The position numbers and the translations under genes are program-made. A stretch of DNA of 64,000 nucleotides, taken from the NCBI GenBank assembly GCA_020091685.1, contig CM034603.1, positions 24,360,595-24,424,594 of the forward strand. Reading direction: 5' to 3'. This document shows positions 35,311-55,206 of the stretch, in pieces (position 1 is the first letter of the stretch; every line of letters begins with the position of its first letter). Source of the DNA: Lutjanus erythropterus. Lineage: Eukaryota; Chordata; Actinopteri; Lutjaniformes; Lutjanidae. The notes under the pieces are model-generated. The model made no database searches, was not told the origin of the DNA, and saw nothing but the letters and a program-made list of their open reading frames with translations.

Positions 35311-38300
35311 ATGTTTCAGTTACTTTGTTGTAGAGCTAATGTCACTGCTTCAGGGCGGTCATTGTCGTTTTACTCGCGATATAATAAAACAGCAGACACA
35401 TGGAAACTTTCACGGTAGGGTTATGTGACCGGTGACCGGTTGTTTGGCTAATGACAGCCGACCTGTATCAGCTTTCTAAGCCATTTGTTAGTTAATCGAA
35501 ACTGATAAGCTTAGCTTATTTTGATTTTCTAAACAGTAGTTAGTTTCCTCTTGTGTTCAGATATAAATAGATAGGTACAGTGTAATGTAGATGTGTTTAT
35601 AGGGCTGTGCAGTGTATCACTATTATATACCAACACCGTGATATGAGACGATCGTCTTAGGTTTTGAATGTCGTTATATCACGATATGGCATAAATTTAG
35701 TTTATGCCTGGTTTTAAACGCTGCACTACAGTAAAGTGATTTAATTTTCTGAACTTACCAGAATGCTGTAGCTGTACTATAATTTGTCTTTATCCATTTA
35801 ATCATTATATCTACATTACTGATGACCACATATCAAAAATTTCATTGTGTTAAGATTTTGTGAAACCAACGATAGTCATCCCTACAACACTGTATATAGC
35901 AATATCAGTATTGAGGTATTCAGTCCAAAATGTTGATCTTGCATAGTAGTTATAGTAGTAATAGTCATAGTAATAGTTGAAATGAAAAGTAATAGTTGAA
36001 AATGCTTACAATCAATTAATCATTAATTTTAAGCTTAAATTTCCTAAATCAACAAATGGCTCCACCATTTGTTCTACAAATTCTTTAATGGGATAAATCA
36101 ATTAATGATTAATCATTAAATTCCTAGTGTGTAATCAGCAATAAATGATTAATCGATTATTTGATCGACAGAAGGTTAATAAACAGCAATTTACAAAACT
36201 TCAGACATGAGTGAATTTTGATAAGTAATTAATTAGTTTAGTTGCTCCAGCTTCTCATCACAACATTGTAAATTTAATGACTCTGGGTTTTGGTCAAAAC
36301 AAGAATTTGAGATTACCTATTACTAGAACTGTCACAATAACCACTTTTGTTGGATGATATATTTTACCAGAAATAATTGAAATAAAGAATATTATTGTCA
36401 TTTTAAAACCATTTTATGCCACTGATATAATAATAATATAATAGCACAATAATGTAAGTGCACCTTTTTGTAGAGCAATTAACCTTTAACTCAGACAGCT
36501 GACAGCAAGAGGACAGGAGCAGCTCGACCAGAAATGACAGCAAAAAAACACGTCTCATCATAATTTTTTTCTGTTCATTGCTCTGTAAAACATTTAGGCG
36601 CTGCACTCAGTCTTTTATTGGTAGGGAAAACCCTGCTGTTTATTTTGGCATAATGTTTAGACAAAGGTCAATATTGTATAATATATGAACATCACCTTAA
36701 TAAATTTTGCTGACCTCAGTCAGTCGATACACGTAATTATCATGCCAGGCCTACCCATGACACAAGCCCTTCATAGTGCAATTCCTTTGTAAGATTGAAA
36801 GAATATTAATTACTGATGACTAATTGAGAAAATAATCATCAGGTGGAAACTAGTGGCAGCCCTGTTTCAGGTCTATTTTAGCCTAAATATATAGCCTTAT
36901 TTAAGCATTGTACTACTTTTATAATAGGTTATTGAATGCTTAATTGTGTTAATATTCTTCACATTCAGGTGGTACACATCTCCAGGATCTAATGCACGCA
37001 GCTCCTCACAGCAGCCTGGACACGCTGTCGGCCGTTTTTGGAGCCTCACTCAGAGAGCTGTCCGCCAGTCCACTACCCGAACATCCAAACCCCCTGGAGT
37101 GGCCCTGAAGTTTATCCTGGGACCAGCAGTGCTCACTGTCTCTGCTCGACTGCTCTGTCGTGTAGCTCATTGCGAGGCAGATGTGAATAACAACATCCCT
37201 GTGGAGGTTGTAGCCAAAAGCTCTGTGCCTGAATTCAAATGGCATATCCTGTGGGAATTTGTCAAACCTCAATTGTTTGCTCTCATCGGTGCTGTTGTGG
37301 TAAGGTTAAATCAGTTAACTTCAATGTAATGTCTATATTTCTAAAATAAAATATGATGTAACGTGGGATTTATGCAACTTAATTGGGTGTTTTTCCTTTT
37401 CAGCTTGCTTTTGGTGCAGCCATCTTGAATATTCAAATCCCCTTGATGCTTGGAGATCTGGTGAATGTTGTGGCTCGTTACTTAAGAGAACACACTAGCA
37501 ATTATATCCAGGAGATAAGAGGTCCTGCACTGAAATTACTTGGACTCTATGGTATCCAAGTAAGTAAACAAGAAATCTGTCAATATTCAAAGTAGCTTCA
37601 CAACTTGAGTCAAGCACAATGAGCTGTTGTTTTCCTGCTGTCAAATGAAGATATATGTCTGATGTAACTATTATTGCCCAGTCAGGTGTTTTATTTGCAC
37701 AAGGAGTCTTGTGCTAATGGCATCATTTAAAATATGTGATTATATTATAGGGGATAATAACTGGACTTTTATGTCTCTGTTAATTAACTGAGAAGAAATG
37801 CAGGGGGTGGGTGCAATAAAAGTAACACCTGGACAATATGATGCATTCCAGTGCAGCAGCTTTATGAAGCTTGTTACGCTACGTTTTTATTGAAACTGTC
37901 AGAGAAGTGTTGTTCATCGCTATGGTACCAGAGTGGTGTTAGTGTGTTGGTGTGTTGGATTACATTATAAAGTGAGACTGGTGAGCACATTTTCTGTCAG
38001 TAACTGTTAAGTTATGGCTTGCAGATCTTATGGTTTTGGAAAGTTCATTTTACTTAGAGCTGTGATGCTTATTTCTCACTTTCATTCTGAAAATGAGCAT
38101 TTAAACTTCTTAATGTCACAGCTGTTTTCTGGAGAACGGTCGGCTGCACTAGTCATTAATCACCTCCTTTGTGCAGGGCCTTCTGACGAGTGGCTACATC
38201 ATCCTGCTATCAAGGGTGGGGGAAAGAGTGGCAGCAGACATGAGGAAAACCCTTTTCGCATCATTATTGAGGTACATAGTCCCTTAATACTAGTGTAGAA

Positions 38301-41300
38301 GAATGCATGGCTGCAGTAAAATAAAGGCTCACATGACAAAATGCTGTCATTTTTATGCTAATTGCCAACTATTAAAGTGTTTCTGTCTGTATATTTCCAC
38401 TTGAATCCTAGATTCTCATTTTTCAGTGTCCAAGTGACTAATGGAAACAACGATTTTTGAAAGTGGTCCAGTATTGAGCAGGAGTGCTGCAGTTGGCAGA
38501 ACTAAAACTAGGCTGCAGCGTATTCCTTATGGGAAACTGTGCGCTGTCAAAGAACATCCAACCCAAGTTTTGCCACTGACAGACTCAGATTGTTGTTATT
38601 AGTTTATACAAAAGTATGAAAATGATTGCTACTCATTCAAACTCCCTTCAGATTCATTTTACCATCGTAAAATGCAAAAATATTCTGTCTGTATTCACCC
38701 CCACTGCTCATGCACTGATGTCTGACATCCCTTTTGCTTCTTTCCCAGTATTTTCACATCTAACACCAAGAATAAAGCAGTTATTTCAACTAACTCAGAG
38801 TTAATGATTGTTGAAACAGTGGAAAGACGAGCCATGATGGTTTTAGTTTTATTTTGTTTCTGTTGAGTTTCAGTGAAGACAAAAACATGGGAAAATAGCA
38901 TCCAGGTTAAAAAAAGCTGGAAGTTCCCCTTTAATATTGTCAGTGTTATTTTCTTGTCTCAGACAAGATGTGGCTTTCTTTGATGCCAATAAAACTGGAC
39001 AGCTGGTGAATCGTTTGACGGCGGACATTCAGGAGTTCAAGTCGTCCTTTAAACTGGTCATCTCTCAGGTATGAAGTGCTTTTTCGTGTTGTAAAATAAT
39101 AAGTCATTAATATCCTATTTAGTTTTAGCCTTCTAACTTCTGTTGTGCTCTTTTTGTTTATTTTCAGGGTCTGCGGAGCATCACACAGACAGTTGGATGT
39201 TTTTTCTCGCTCTACTTCATCTCCCCAAAACTCACAGGTTTGACAGTAATTGTCCTCCCGTGTCTAGTGGGAGCAGGGGCTCTCATTGGCTCATTCCTCC
39301 GCAAACTATCCCGTTTGGCTCAGGAACAGGTGATGTAGTATTTTCAGTTTGCTCAGAATTTTTTGCTAGAACTGCAGTATCTTGTTTACACTTTGAGTTT
39401 TATTGCCATGTCACAAGAGGCTGCAAAATCAGAACATCCGTAATTCAAAAAGCTGCAGATATGAGCGAGCAGAACAGACTTTTTTACAAATGTGGATGAC
39501 ACACTGCACCTCCTCCACTCTTCACACAATATATATGCCGACACATCAGGATGCCAAGTTTCTATATGTCTATATTAAAGATTGTATTGTCAGATATGTT
39601 ATTGACACTCCAAATTAAATATGCAATAATCAGAAGCAACAAAAAGTTGTTTCCTTCAGATTTCTGGTGGTTTTGAGAATCATTTTTTACACTGCTGCCA
39701 CAAAGCCTAAGTATACCATCACACAAACAACTCAAACTACTTATTTTCAAGGTCGGTACTTGCAGCATGCACAGTTTTAGACAATTATATTGAAATTATT
39801 TTGCAATTTAGAAAATAAATTTAATTTGCTGCCTGACTGTGTCTTGACTGAACTGATTTTAATTAAAGGTGGCAAAAGCAACAGGAGTGGCAGATGAGGC
39901 GCTCGGCAACGTGCGGACAGTGAAAGCTTTTGCAATGGAGGAGCGGGAGCTCCAGTAAGTCCAAGTATATTTTGATGTACTCTTTTGTTTGCTTACTATT
40001 TCGTTTGCAGGCTTTTTGGAATTGGCTAGCTGGGTGTCTAGATAATATATTGACAGTTGTTGCTTTATGTTTGTATTACTGAATAGAGAGGACAAAATCT
40101 GAAGGGAAAAAAGAAAAGAAAGAGGAATAAACAAAAGGAAAAAGAAAGATGGGAAAGATTTATTGAAGTCTGGTTGGGGAAAAAAGTGTTTGTAAAGAAA
40201 AATCAGGGTAAAATTAAAATACTTGCATTTTAATGTACGTTTTAAGGCTGGCTGACTCAAGTTGTGAGGCTGTACTGTGTGTGTACGTGTGTGTTTATTA
40301 GGAAGTACAGGTTGGATTTTGGGTTTTGGTCTGTTTTACTGACTTGTGTTTGTTCTTGTTTTCTGTTGATTTATGTCTTATGTTTTGTTGAAATTTTTTT
40401 TTAAAGTCTATTTTGATGTACTGTAACTGTGCTGCATGTCAGAGATTATAGGTTTTAATTTTCTAAATCTTTTTCCTCAGGTTATATGCATATGAGGTCG
40501 ACAAATCGTGTGAAATGAATGAAAATCTTGGTGCTGGAATAGCAGTTTTCCAAGGACTGTCAAACATCGCCCTGAACTGTGAGCGTATTTTGCTACGTTA
40601 ACTGACAAACACAATGTAGACCAGATTGTTATTGTGTCTCACAGTACCCTTTATAGTCATGTTTTTATGTTGTGTGCTGTTACAGGCATTGTGCTGGGAA
40701 CCATTTTTGCCGGAGGGACTTTAATTTCAAGCAATGAATTGTCCCCTGGAGACCTCATGTCTTTCTTGGTTGCTTCACAGACTGTTCAGAGGTAAAGGAC
40801 ACAACTTACCCTACATGCATTGCTCTTTATTACCATTTACAATTAAATTTATCCGTTTAGATGTAGCTGATGTTCAGGGTGTAACTCCTGTATTCTCTTT
40901 GTGCTCAGGTCACTGGCCAGTATCTCTATACTTTTTGGACAGGTGAGTAAACGTTACATACAGGTGTACGGCATGTGTTATCTGAGTGATACTATTTGGA
41001 ATATTATTTAGGGAGAAATCAAGCCATTCTCTAATATTTACTACAGGTGGTGAGAGGAATAAGCTCCGGCGCTCGGGTTTTTGAATACCTTGCTCTGAAG
41101 CCGACCATCCCGCTGTCTGGAGGAGGCCGCATCCCGTACCACTCTCTGACAGGACGAGTGGATTTTATGGACATTTCATTCAGGTTAATTCAAAACAAAA
41201 GTAGATTTTAAAATAGTTCAAGATATAAACTGTACATAACTATCAGAGGATACTATCTAATGATGTTTGTTTGTAGCTATCCAACAAGACCTGGCCACCA

Positions 41301-44300
41301 GATCTTAAAGAAGTTCAACTTGACGCTGCCACCTTGTAAAACTGTTGCCATTGTTGGAGAATCTGGAGGAGGTAATTTCTTCATTAATGATTCTGATTGT
41401 GAATGTGTGATTATGAGCCATTAAATTATTAATCCAATACATTTTAGGAAAGTCCACCGTGGCGTCTTTACTGGAGCGTTTCTATGACCCAACCAGCGGT
41501 GTCATCATGCTGGACGGACTGGACATCCGAACTCTTGATCTGTCCTGGTTCAGGGGGCAAGTCATTGGATTCATCAATCAGGTAAAAACTGTTTATCAGT
41601 AGTGTATCCCAGTTTTTAACCTCTTCAACTCTATGCCTGACGTCAGGGTCTCAAACATATGCTAGCTTGTTGGAAATTTGGCTAAATAACACTCCAAAGT
41701 TAGGCTATGTTTTGGCTCGGGGAAAACAAACCTTGCTGTTTTTAAAGAGGTCTCTTGACCTCTCACCTCATGACATCAGAATAAAAATAGGCGCTGTGGG
41801 TACCAAAGAGTCTCTCCTCTACAAAAATGCCCACTTCATGCTAATCCCATGCACTCTGGGGCAAAAACAATGCAGTTTCAGGCATGCAGGATAATTTAGT
41901 TACTTTGCCTTCTTCTATTTTAATATATCTGGAAACTAGGGTCCCTAAACACTACTGGAATTGCATTAATTGGGTGTGACTGGAAGGCTGATTTAATGGG
42001 CCTCATGCACCAATATTTATTATTTTTCTGTCATATTTGTTCTTGCACAAAGCAATAAGAGGAAAATAGGAAAATCCTGTGTGTGATTCATGAAACGTGC
42101 GCTGACAGCCAAGTCTGTTCCTACCAACCTGATGCTGATGAATTATATTTGATTGGATTAAATGGGATGCCTGTGCCAGGAAATTTGCAATTAGCATATG
42201 GAAACACCCCAATGAATCCATATAGAAGAAGAAAATGAAAGAAAAGGGACGGGAAATGCCACTGAAAGACAGGAAAAAAAAAAAACTTCAGCCGACATGG
42301 TTAAGCGCAGTGGAGAGGTCTCCCTGTCGGGGGACAGTCAGATGCAGCTAATTATCTTAAAGCGTAAACATTTCAAATTATTAAATGAATAAATATTTGT
42401 ATAACATTTTTCCTCTGTGTTTTCATGAAGTAAATAGCTTTCTCTTCATCAGTGTCTCACAGCACAAAATGCAAGTTTTTGAGCATTATAGATTTGTGCA
42501 TGAGGCCCAGTGAACCCATTTTTATTGTTGCGTGATGATTTTAGTCCCCGGTTTCAAAGTAGTGACACTATTTTTTTTAAACTTGACCTGGTGCATTCAG
42601 AGGATGGATGGATATGTGGCATTTTGACAATAAGCATGTTTCTGAGCAATTCCCCAGAAAAGAAATGCCACCAATCCATTTGCTAAAAAGTGCCATTGTT
42701 ACAGAAATCTCCAAATGTCAAACGGTTTTGATACCAAACCACAGCATGAATTTGCTCTTGGTCTTTAAATGTGGTATTTTTCAGGGATTTCTTGCCCTTC
42801 TTAATCAATTGTCAGGTGGTCAAAAATGGTTTAATTGTGCACCAAATCTGTGTAATAAATGATCTTAACCAGAAAACAGCTTGAACAACTTATGAAACAT
42901 GATAGAGCAGGAGAATGGCGACCATAATACATCTATCATAATGTTATAACCACCTATAAACTTTAAAATGTTGAATAGGTGCCTAATGAAAACACATTAC
43001 AAATTTATGACTAGAAAAATGCACAGTGCTGAGCTGCATCTCAAATTACACTTCAGGTTCCCAGCTGTCAGATGATGTATACCACTTCTATGTGGCCTCC
43101 TATTTCCCCCTAAAGATCCCCTGTCCTCCCATAAAACACACCAAAATGGAGACATGGCAGGGATAAGAATAGGGATGTGAATAATTAGTCAGCTTAATAC
43201 GAGTGTAAATTAAACACATTTGTCGCTGTGCAGTGTTCACAGTATCTTTCGGCGCATATCTCCTCAGGAGCCAGTTCTGTTCGGATCATCTGTCATGGAG
43301 AACATCCGCTTTGGGAAGCCTGAGGCCACAGATGCTGAGGTCATTAATGCAGCCAAGCAGGCCAATGCTCACGGCTTCATTACAGGTTTCCCAGACGGAT
43401 ACAACACTGTGGTCGGTATGTGCTCTCGTTTGGGTATTTACAAGATATTAAAATTTGTGTTCCATTTTAATACTAAGCTCCAGATTTCTACACCCAGGTG
43501 AACGAGGTGTAACGTTGTCAGGTGGCCAGAAACAGCGCATCGCCATCGCCCGCGCGTTGATCAAGAACCCCAGCATCCTGGTGCTGGACGAGGCCACGAG
43601 CGCCCTGGATGCAGAGTCGGAGCGGGTGGTGCAGGAGGCTCTGGAAAGGGCCACACGGGGTCGCACTGTGCTTATCATCGCCCACCGGCTCAGCACCATT
43701 CAGGGGGCGGATCTCATCTGTGTCATGAGCAACGGACGCATCGTGGAGGTGAGGCAGCACAGAAGTGGAGGTTCTCTTATCTCCTCGTAAAGGTTTTGGC
43801 TCATTTATGAGACTAGTTAAGTTCAAAGTTTGAATGACTTGTCCCTTGTGTGGAACCCAGGAATAATAGTTGTTACTGAGGTAACAACTAAATCAAAAAT
43901 ATAAAATAAAAAAAAGAAGCTCTGAAAATAGTTAACTTCATACAGGTCCACAGTAAGATATAAATGAGCTATCTAGGACTATAAAGGGTTCTTCCCCACA
44001 AGAGAACCCTGGTCCTGGTGGAACGTTTCATAAAGATTCTTCTTGGAACCCTTTTAGTTCTACCTAGAACCCAACATTAAGGGTCATACCTAGAACCATC
44101 TGTGAAAGGTTGCAGATATTAGACAGAGAACCCTTCTATGATGTCATGGTTCCACTTAGAACCCTCTCTGGGGGTTCTATCTAGAACCTTTCTAACCCTC
44201 CAAGGGTGCTAACAAGAACCCAACCAGGGATTTCTAACAGTAACCTTTTTATATTACAAGGGTTTTATCTAGAACCCACTCTGGCAGTTCTACCAAGAAC

Positions 44301-44968
44301 CTTTTTATATTCCAAGGAATTTATCCAGAATGCACACTGGGTTCCACGGAGAACATTTCTTTTATCTAGAACCTAACCATGGAATTCTGCCGAGAACCTT
44401 TTTATTTTCCAAGGATTTCATCTAGAACCCACCCAGGCAGCTCTAACAGGAAGCTTTATATATTCCAATGGTTTTATCCAGAACATACTTAGGGGGTTCT
44501 GCTGAGAACTTTTTTATATTGCAGAGGTTTTATCTAGGACCCACCCAGGGGGTTCTATCAAAAACCGTTATATATTATGATACAAAGGACCTTTGACACA
44601 AGTTCTTCAAGGATTTCAACAATCCTTGCTGAACTCTTTCTTCTAAAAAGGGTTCTTTGAATAAAAATGGTTCTTAATGGAGCACTTCATCTTGCAAAGA
44701 GGCTTTGACAATCCTTTTCTTCAAAAAAAGGGTTCTTCAGAAGCAAACAGTTCTGGGTAGAACCTCAGCCCTTCAGGAGGAACGCCTCTGTAATCTGTAT
44801 TTCTTAGAGTGAACATTGGTTGCTTGTGCTGACTATGTACTGTGAGTTTTAATGATGTCTAACAGTTTCCTCTCGTCTCTTCAGGCTGGGACTCACATGG
44901 AGCTGCTGAGTAAAGGAGGACTTTATTCTGATCTGATCCGCAGGCAAAGAGCTGAGGGGCAGAAATGA
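35311..44968 (+). CDS. abcb8: ATP-binding cassette B8, mitochondrial (abcb8), complete, 16 exons
   Basis: Half-transporter of the mitochondrial inner membrane, the ATP-binding part of the mitochondrial K(ATP) channel (mitoSUR), linked to iron handling. Exons: 35311-35414, 36969-37299, 37404-37559, 38177-38271, 38963-39068, 39168-39329, 39869-39954, 40481-40578, 40686-40791, 40909-40942, 41047-41183, 41277-41371, 41448-41581, 43268-43415, 43498-43748 and 44885-44968. All are GT-AG with consistent phases, 708 aa (human about 735). The N-terminal ~35 residues are Arg/Ser-rich without acids at first, like a mitochondrial presequence. Transmembrane domain about residues 130-430. The nucleotide-binding domain has Walker A GESGGGKST (split by an intron near residue 503), the Q-loop Gln at the end of exon 13, signature LSGGQ, Walker B ILVLDEA and H-loop IAHRLST. 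No defects seen. Confidence 0.95.
35600..35884. mobile_element. Possible hAT-like MITE in abcb8 intron 1
   Basis: Left end TAGGGCTGTGCAGTG and right end GATAGTCATCCCTA look like degenerate inverted termini, with TATCACGATATGG inside. Further AT-rich repeat debris (AATCATTAAT, AATCGATTAT) fills 35.97-36.2 kb. No target duplication recognised. Confidence 0.4.
41998..42509. mobile_element. MITE with GGGCCTCATGCAC termini in abcb8 intron 13
   Basis: Left end GGGCCTCATGCAC and right end GTGCATGAGGCCC are perfect 13-bp inverted repeats. The roughly 500-bp interior has no coding capacity. The same 1.7-kb intron also carries a repeat-like stretch at about 41640-41890. Confidence 0.75.
43985..44640. 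repeat. Degenerate minisatellite, unit about 60 bp, in abcb8 intron 15
   Basis: Successive units read roughly GGTTCTACC.AGAACCTTTTTATATT.CCAAGG.TTTTATC.AGAACC, about ten imperfect copies. Each unit contains AGAACC and GGTTCT, which are reverse complements, so single strands can pair within and between units. It fills much of the intron between 43749 and 44884. Confidence 0.8.
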
Positions 44969-45283
44969 ACACACCAAAACTTGTTTACTGTAGATCTACA
45001 ATGAGAGTACTATGAGTAATGGAATTTATTTTTAATGAAATTCATAGGAAAGGCTTGTCTGAACAGATGAATTATGTTCTGTAAATTTGCCAGCTCTCTC
45101 TGTGTAGTTTTATGACAAACTCAGATTTATGTATGTAAATGTTTAAATGGACCAACTGGATCAGCCAGGGATGATTAACAAACCACACTATTGTACAGTA
45201 TCTCACTTAAATGTGAATTTCATAACACTGTTTTCTCTCATCCTGTATAGAATGATAAGTTATATTATGGTAGAAAAAAATGA

Positions 45284-45289
45284 ATTAAA
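45284..45289 (+). terminator. Candidate polyadenylation signal of abcb8 (ATTAAA)
   Basis: ATTAAA about 316 bp after the abcb8 stop codon, followed by a T-rich stretch at 45307-45325 that could serve as the downstream element. Confidence 0.5.
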
Positions 45290-45329
45290 CTTTGTTTTAA
45301 GTAAAGTTTTTTTTTTTCCTTTTTTATGA

Positions 45330-47056
45330 ATCACAAAACAGAATTTCCATGTTTTGTTACAAATACAGGGTTGAAGACATTAAACACTGAAACTAAACAA
45401 TGAGCAGTGTATGTTTTGTGGATAGAGTCATTTTTTTCTTGTAGAGATCCTACAGTTAAAATCCTCCAGCTCACTGGGGGATGAAGGAAACAGAAATGTA
45501 ATTTCCACTCTGCGCTTCAGTTGCTCCCTACAATCATCCATTCTATTTAGATGGGACATCTGGGGAGGAACTGCAGTTCTGGTGCCAATATTGCCTCCCT
45601 TATATGGGTGATAACTATAAAGTGTCTTTTAAAGCTGGCATCTACCTCTGGATATATGATTTTACTGGCTTTAATTTCAATTTTTTGAGCAACTTATTCC
45701 TTGTGACACAGCTGCTGGAAACTACAAACTTTTAATGGCCACCTTTCACCCTACAGAGGGTAAATGTTTGATACTAGGCAGAGTTAGGGTGTAGTATGAC
45801 TTTAACGTCCCTTTTTGATGTGACATTTTATCCATGCATTGTGTGTCTGCACAGTCTAAGCGCTGAATCTTGCATACTGGTGAATATTAGCCATAACTAA
45901 TCATTAATTGTATTATTGGTCCGTTTGCCAATGGACCAAGTGAAACCTCTGTATTTTTAAAATAGTGCTTATATCATTAAACGGGTAAATTAAACTGTCC
46001 CTGCTTAATAAATCAAAGTATATAACATATAACTTGACAACTTCCTAAAGATTACATTTGAGATTAGATCAGAAATGATCAATTTAAGAAAGAGAAACAC
46101 ATTTTTTTCAGATATCACATAGCCTACAGTAAGTACAGACATCCTACCAGTGGTTGAATGTAACTACGTACATAATGTACAAGTCCACCTGAAATGAATA
46201 GCCAGAAAAGTAATTAGTCTGATAATTGTTCAAGTCATTTTTATGCAAGAGCATATATGGTTTTAGGTTCTTTTTCCATCTATTGTTTCTTTTTTCTTTT
46301 CTTTTTAGTCTGTAAATAATTTTGAGGTTTAGACTTCTGGCTGTTCAAAACAAACTGTTGAAACTTCAGTAAATTCAGAATTTTTACAAGCCAAACAATC
46401 AGTTGATTAATGAGATGGTAATCATTAGATTAACCCGTAAAGTCCAGTTTAAAATAGTTCAAAATGGACTCCACCTCAGCAAACTAAGTCCTGTTTTCAC
46501 ATTAATGCACAATTACTGATAGTCTACTTATACTACATACAATGTCGAGTGCTTTTACTCTTAATATTTTAAACATATGTTCTTTACTTGCATGTTTTTA
46601 CTTAAGTAACATTTCCAGTGCAGGACTTTTACTTACAATGGAATATTTTTCAGTGTGGCCTTAGTACTTTTATATAAGTAAATGATCTGATTAACTTTCT
46701 CACAGCTGTATCTTGCAAAGCTTTTGACTGAGAATAGTGTGAACTAGTTTACCTTCTGTATAAAGTTATTATGCCTGTCTTTATAAGCAAAAGCTGTCCT
46801 AAAATGTCCTCAAAGAACAGGAACTTGTTATGCCTCTGCACCCAGCAGTGTGGGTTTTTAGCATGTGGTAGTTCATCTTTCGGCCTCTAGATGACCAAGA
46901 AGAGAAGCTTTGCTGCAGCTGCAGACGGAGCAGGAGCAGTCAGTGCAGATAGCTGAAAGCTAACGGTAGTTATCATAACACAACATAACCCCCATTTGGG
47001 GCTTTAATCAGTCATTGGTGTGCTAGCTTGTTGAAGGCTGGCTTCACTGGACAAAT
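45330..47056. other. abcb8-cdk5 intergenic region and cdk5 promoter/5' UTR
   Basis: No gene seen. About 46140-46690 carries degenerate TACTTTTACTT/ACTTAAGTA strings like the repeat at 7087-7290. The last few hundred bases before 47057 (CAGACGGAGCAGGAGCAG and following) are the likely cdk5 promoter and 5' UTR; no TATA box recognised. Confidence 0.45.
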
Positions 47057-54165
<7,109 letters not shown>

Positions 54166-54440
54166 ACGCTAAATTGCCCCTCGCTGAACCTCAGCTGCCA
54201 GAATCAATCATCCTTCACTCTGTTGGGTCATTAGGACCAGTCCAAACAAGGCAAATCCCTCACCGGTTTTCAAACACTCCCCCTGCTTTAATTCTGCTGT
54301 GCCTCTGTGCGGAACAAAGTCCTAGTGGCTCTGCAAAGGTTTTAGGTTCTTTTTAAGTCGCAAGCCTGTTTAATTTGGTACATATTACGCCTCCCAGTTA
54401 ATTAGCACTGACGTGGGAGGGTGCACTATGTGTTGCATTG

Positions 54441-54446
54441 AATAAA
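54441..54446 (+). terminator. Polyadenylation signal of cdk5 (AATAAA)
   Basis: Canonical AATAAA 276 bp after the cdk5 stop codon, a plausible short 3' UTR end. Longer 3' UTR forms are possible. Confidence 0.6.
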
Positions 54447-54886
54447 TTTTATACCTGTGGAAAAACATGATGCCCCTCTGCTCCAAAACACTGAAATTAA
54501 CGTGCTGTTTATTTCTTTTTAATAGTGGATTGTGAATGAAAATAGGCCCTTTGAATCTGTGGTGAGCTCATTTGATGATTTCATTAACCTAAAATTCAAA
54601 ATGCACTGCATCACTTATTCGAACAGCCTTTATGACATTATGGTTTCTGGTCCTCTTGTAATATGTTTTGCCAGTTTGCTTCTATTTATAGAAGTCTTAA
54701 CATCAGTGGAGACTGTAGCCTAACAGATATTGGAGTTTTGATGCCAGTAACAATATTAATATTTGAGAGAAATGGAGTAGAAATGTGATGAAGACATATC
54801 AGCCATTATTTATTTCCACCAAAACAAAGAATAAACACTTTTTATGTGGATCATTCAAATTTGGTTATTAAAGGATTGTGATTGGA

Positions 54887-55206
54887 TAGGCCTGCACCTA
54901 ATTTTTATGTTCATGATTGTTTAATCTGCAGTTGATTTTCACGATTAATTGTTTAATCTATAACATGTCCAAAAAACGCTCATCACAATTTCCCAGAGCC
55001 CAAAGTGTGACGTTTTTAAACATCTTCGTTTGTCCAACCAACAGTCTGAAACCCAAAGACTCAGCAAAGCAGCAAATCTTCACATTTAGCAGCTGGAACC
55101 AGCAAATGTTTGACATTTTTGCTTGAAAAATGATTGAAACGATTAATTGGTTATCAAAATAGGTGGCAACTATTTTTCTTTTGATAGATTCATCAGTGCA
55201 GCTCTA
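54887..55206. mobile_element. hAT-like MITE downstream of cdk5
   Basis: Ends TAGGCCTGCACCTAA and CAGTGCAGCTCTA are inverted. The flanks TGATTGGA (54879-54886) and TGATTGAG (55207-55214) look like a worn 8-bp target duplication. Interior CACGATTAATTGTTTAATC and AACGATTAATTGG match the teleost 'CTGCAAC...GATTAATC' miniature family. Confidence 0.65.

Noticed and set aside
44032..44600. AGAACC...GGTTCT pairs as a tandem glucocorticoid/androgen response array
   Set aside because: Most half sites deviate at a key base and the spacing varies; the pattern is better explained as a decayed minisatellite.
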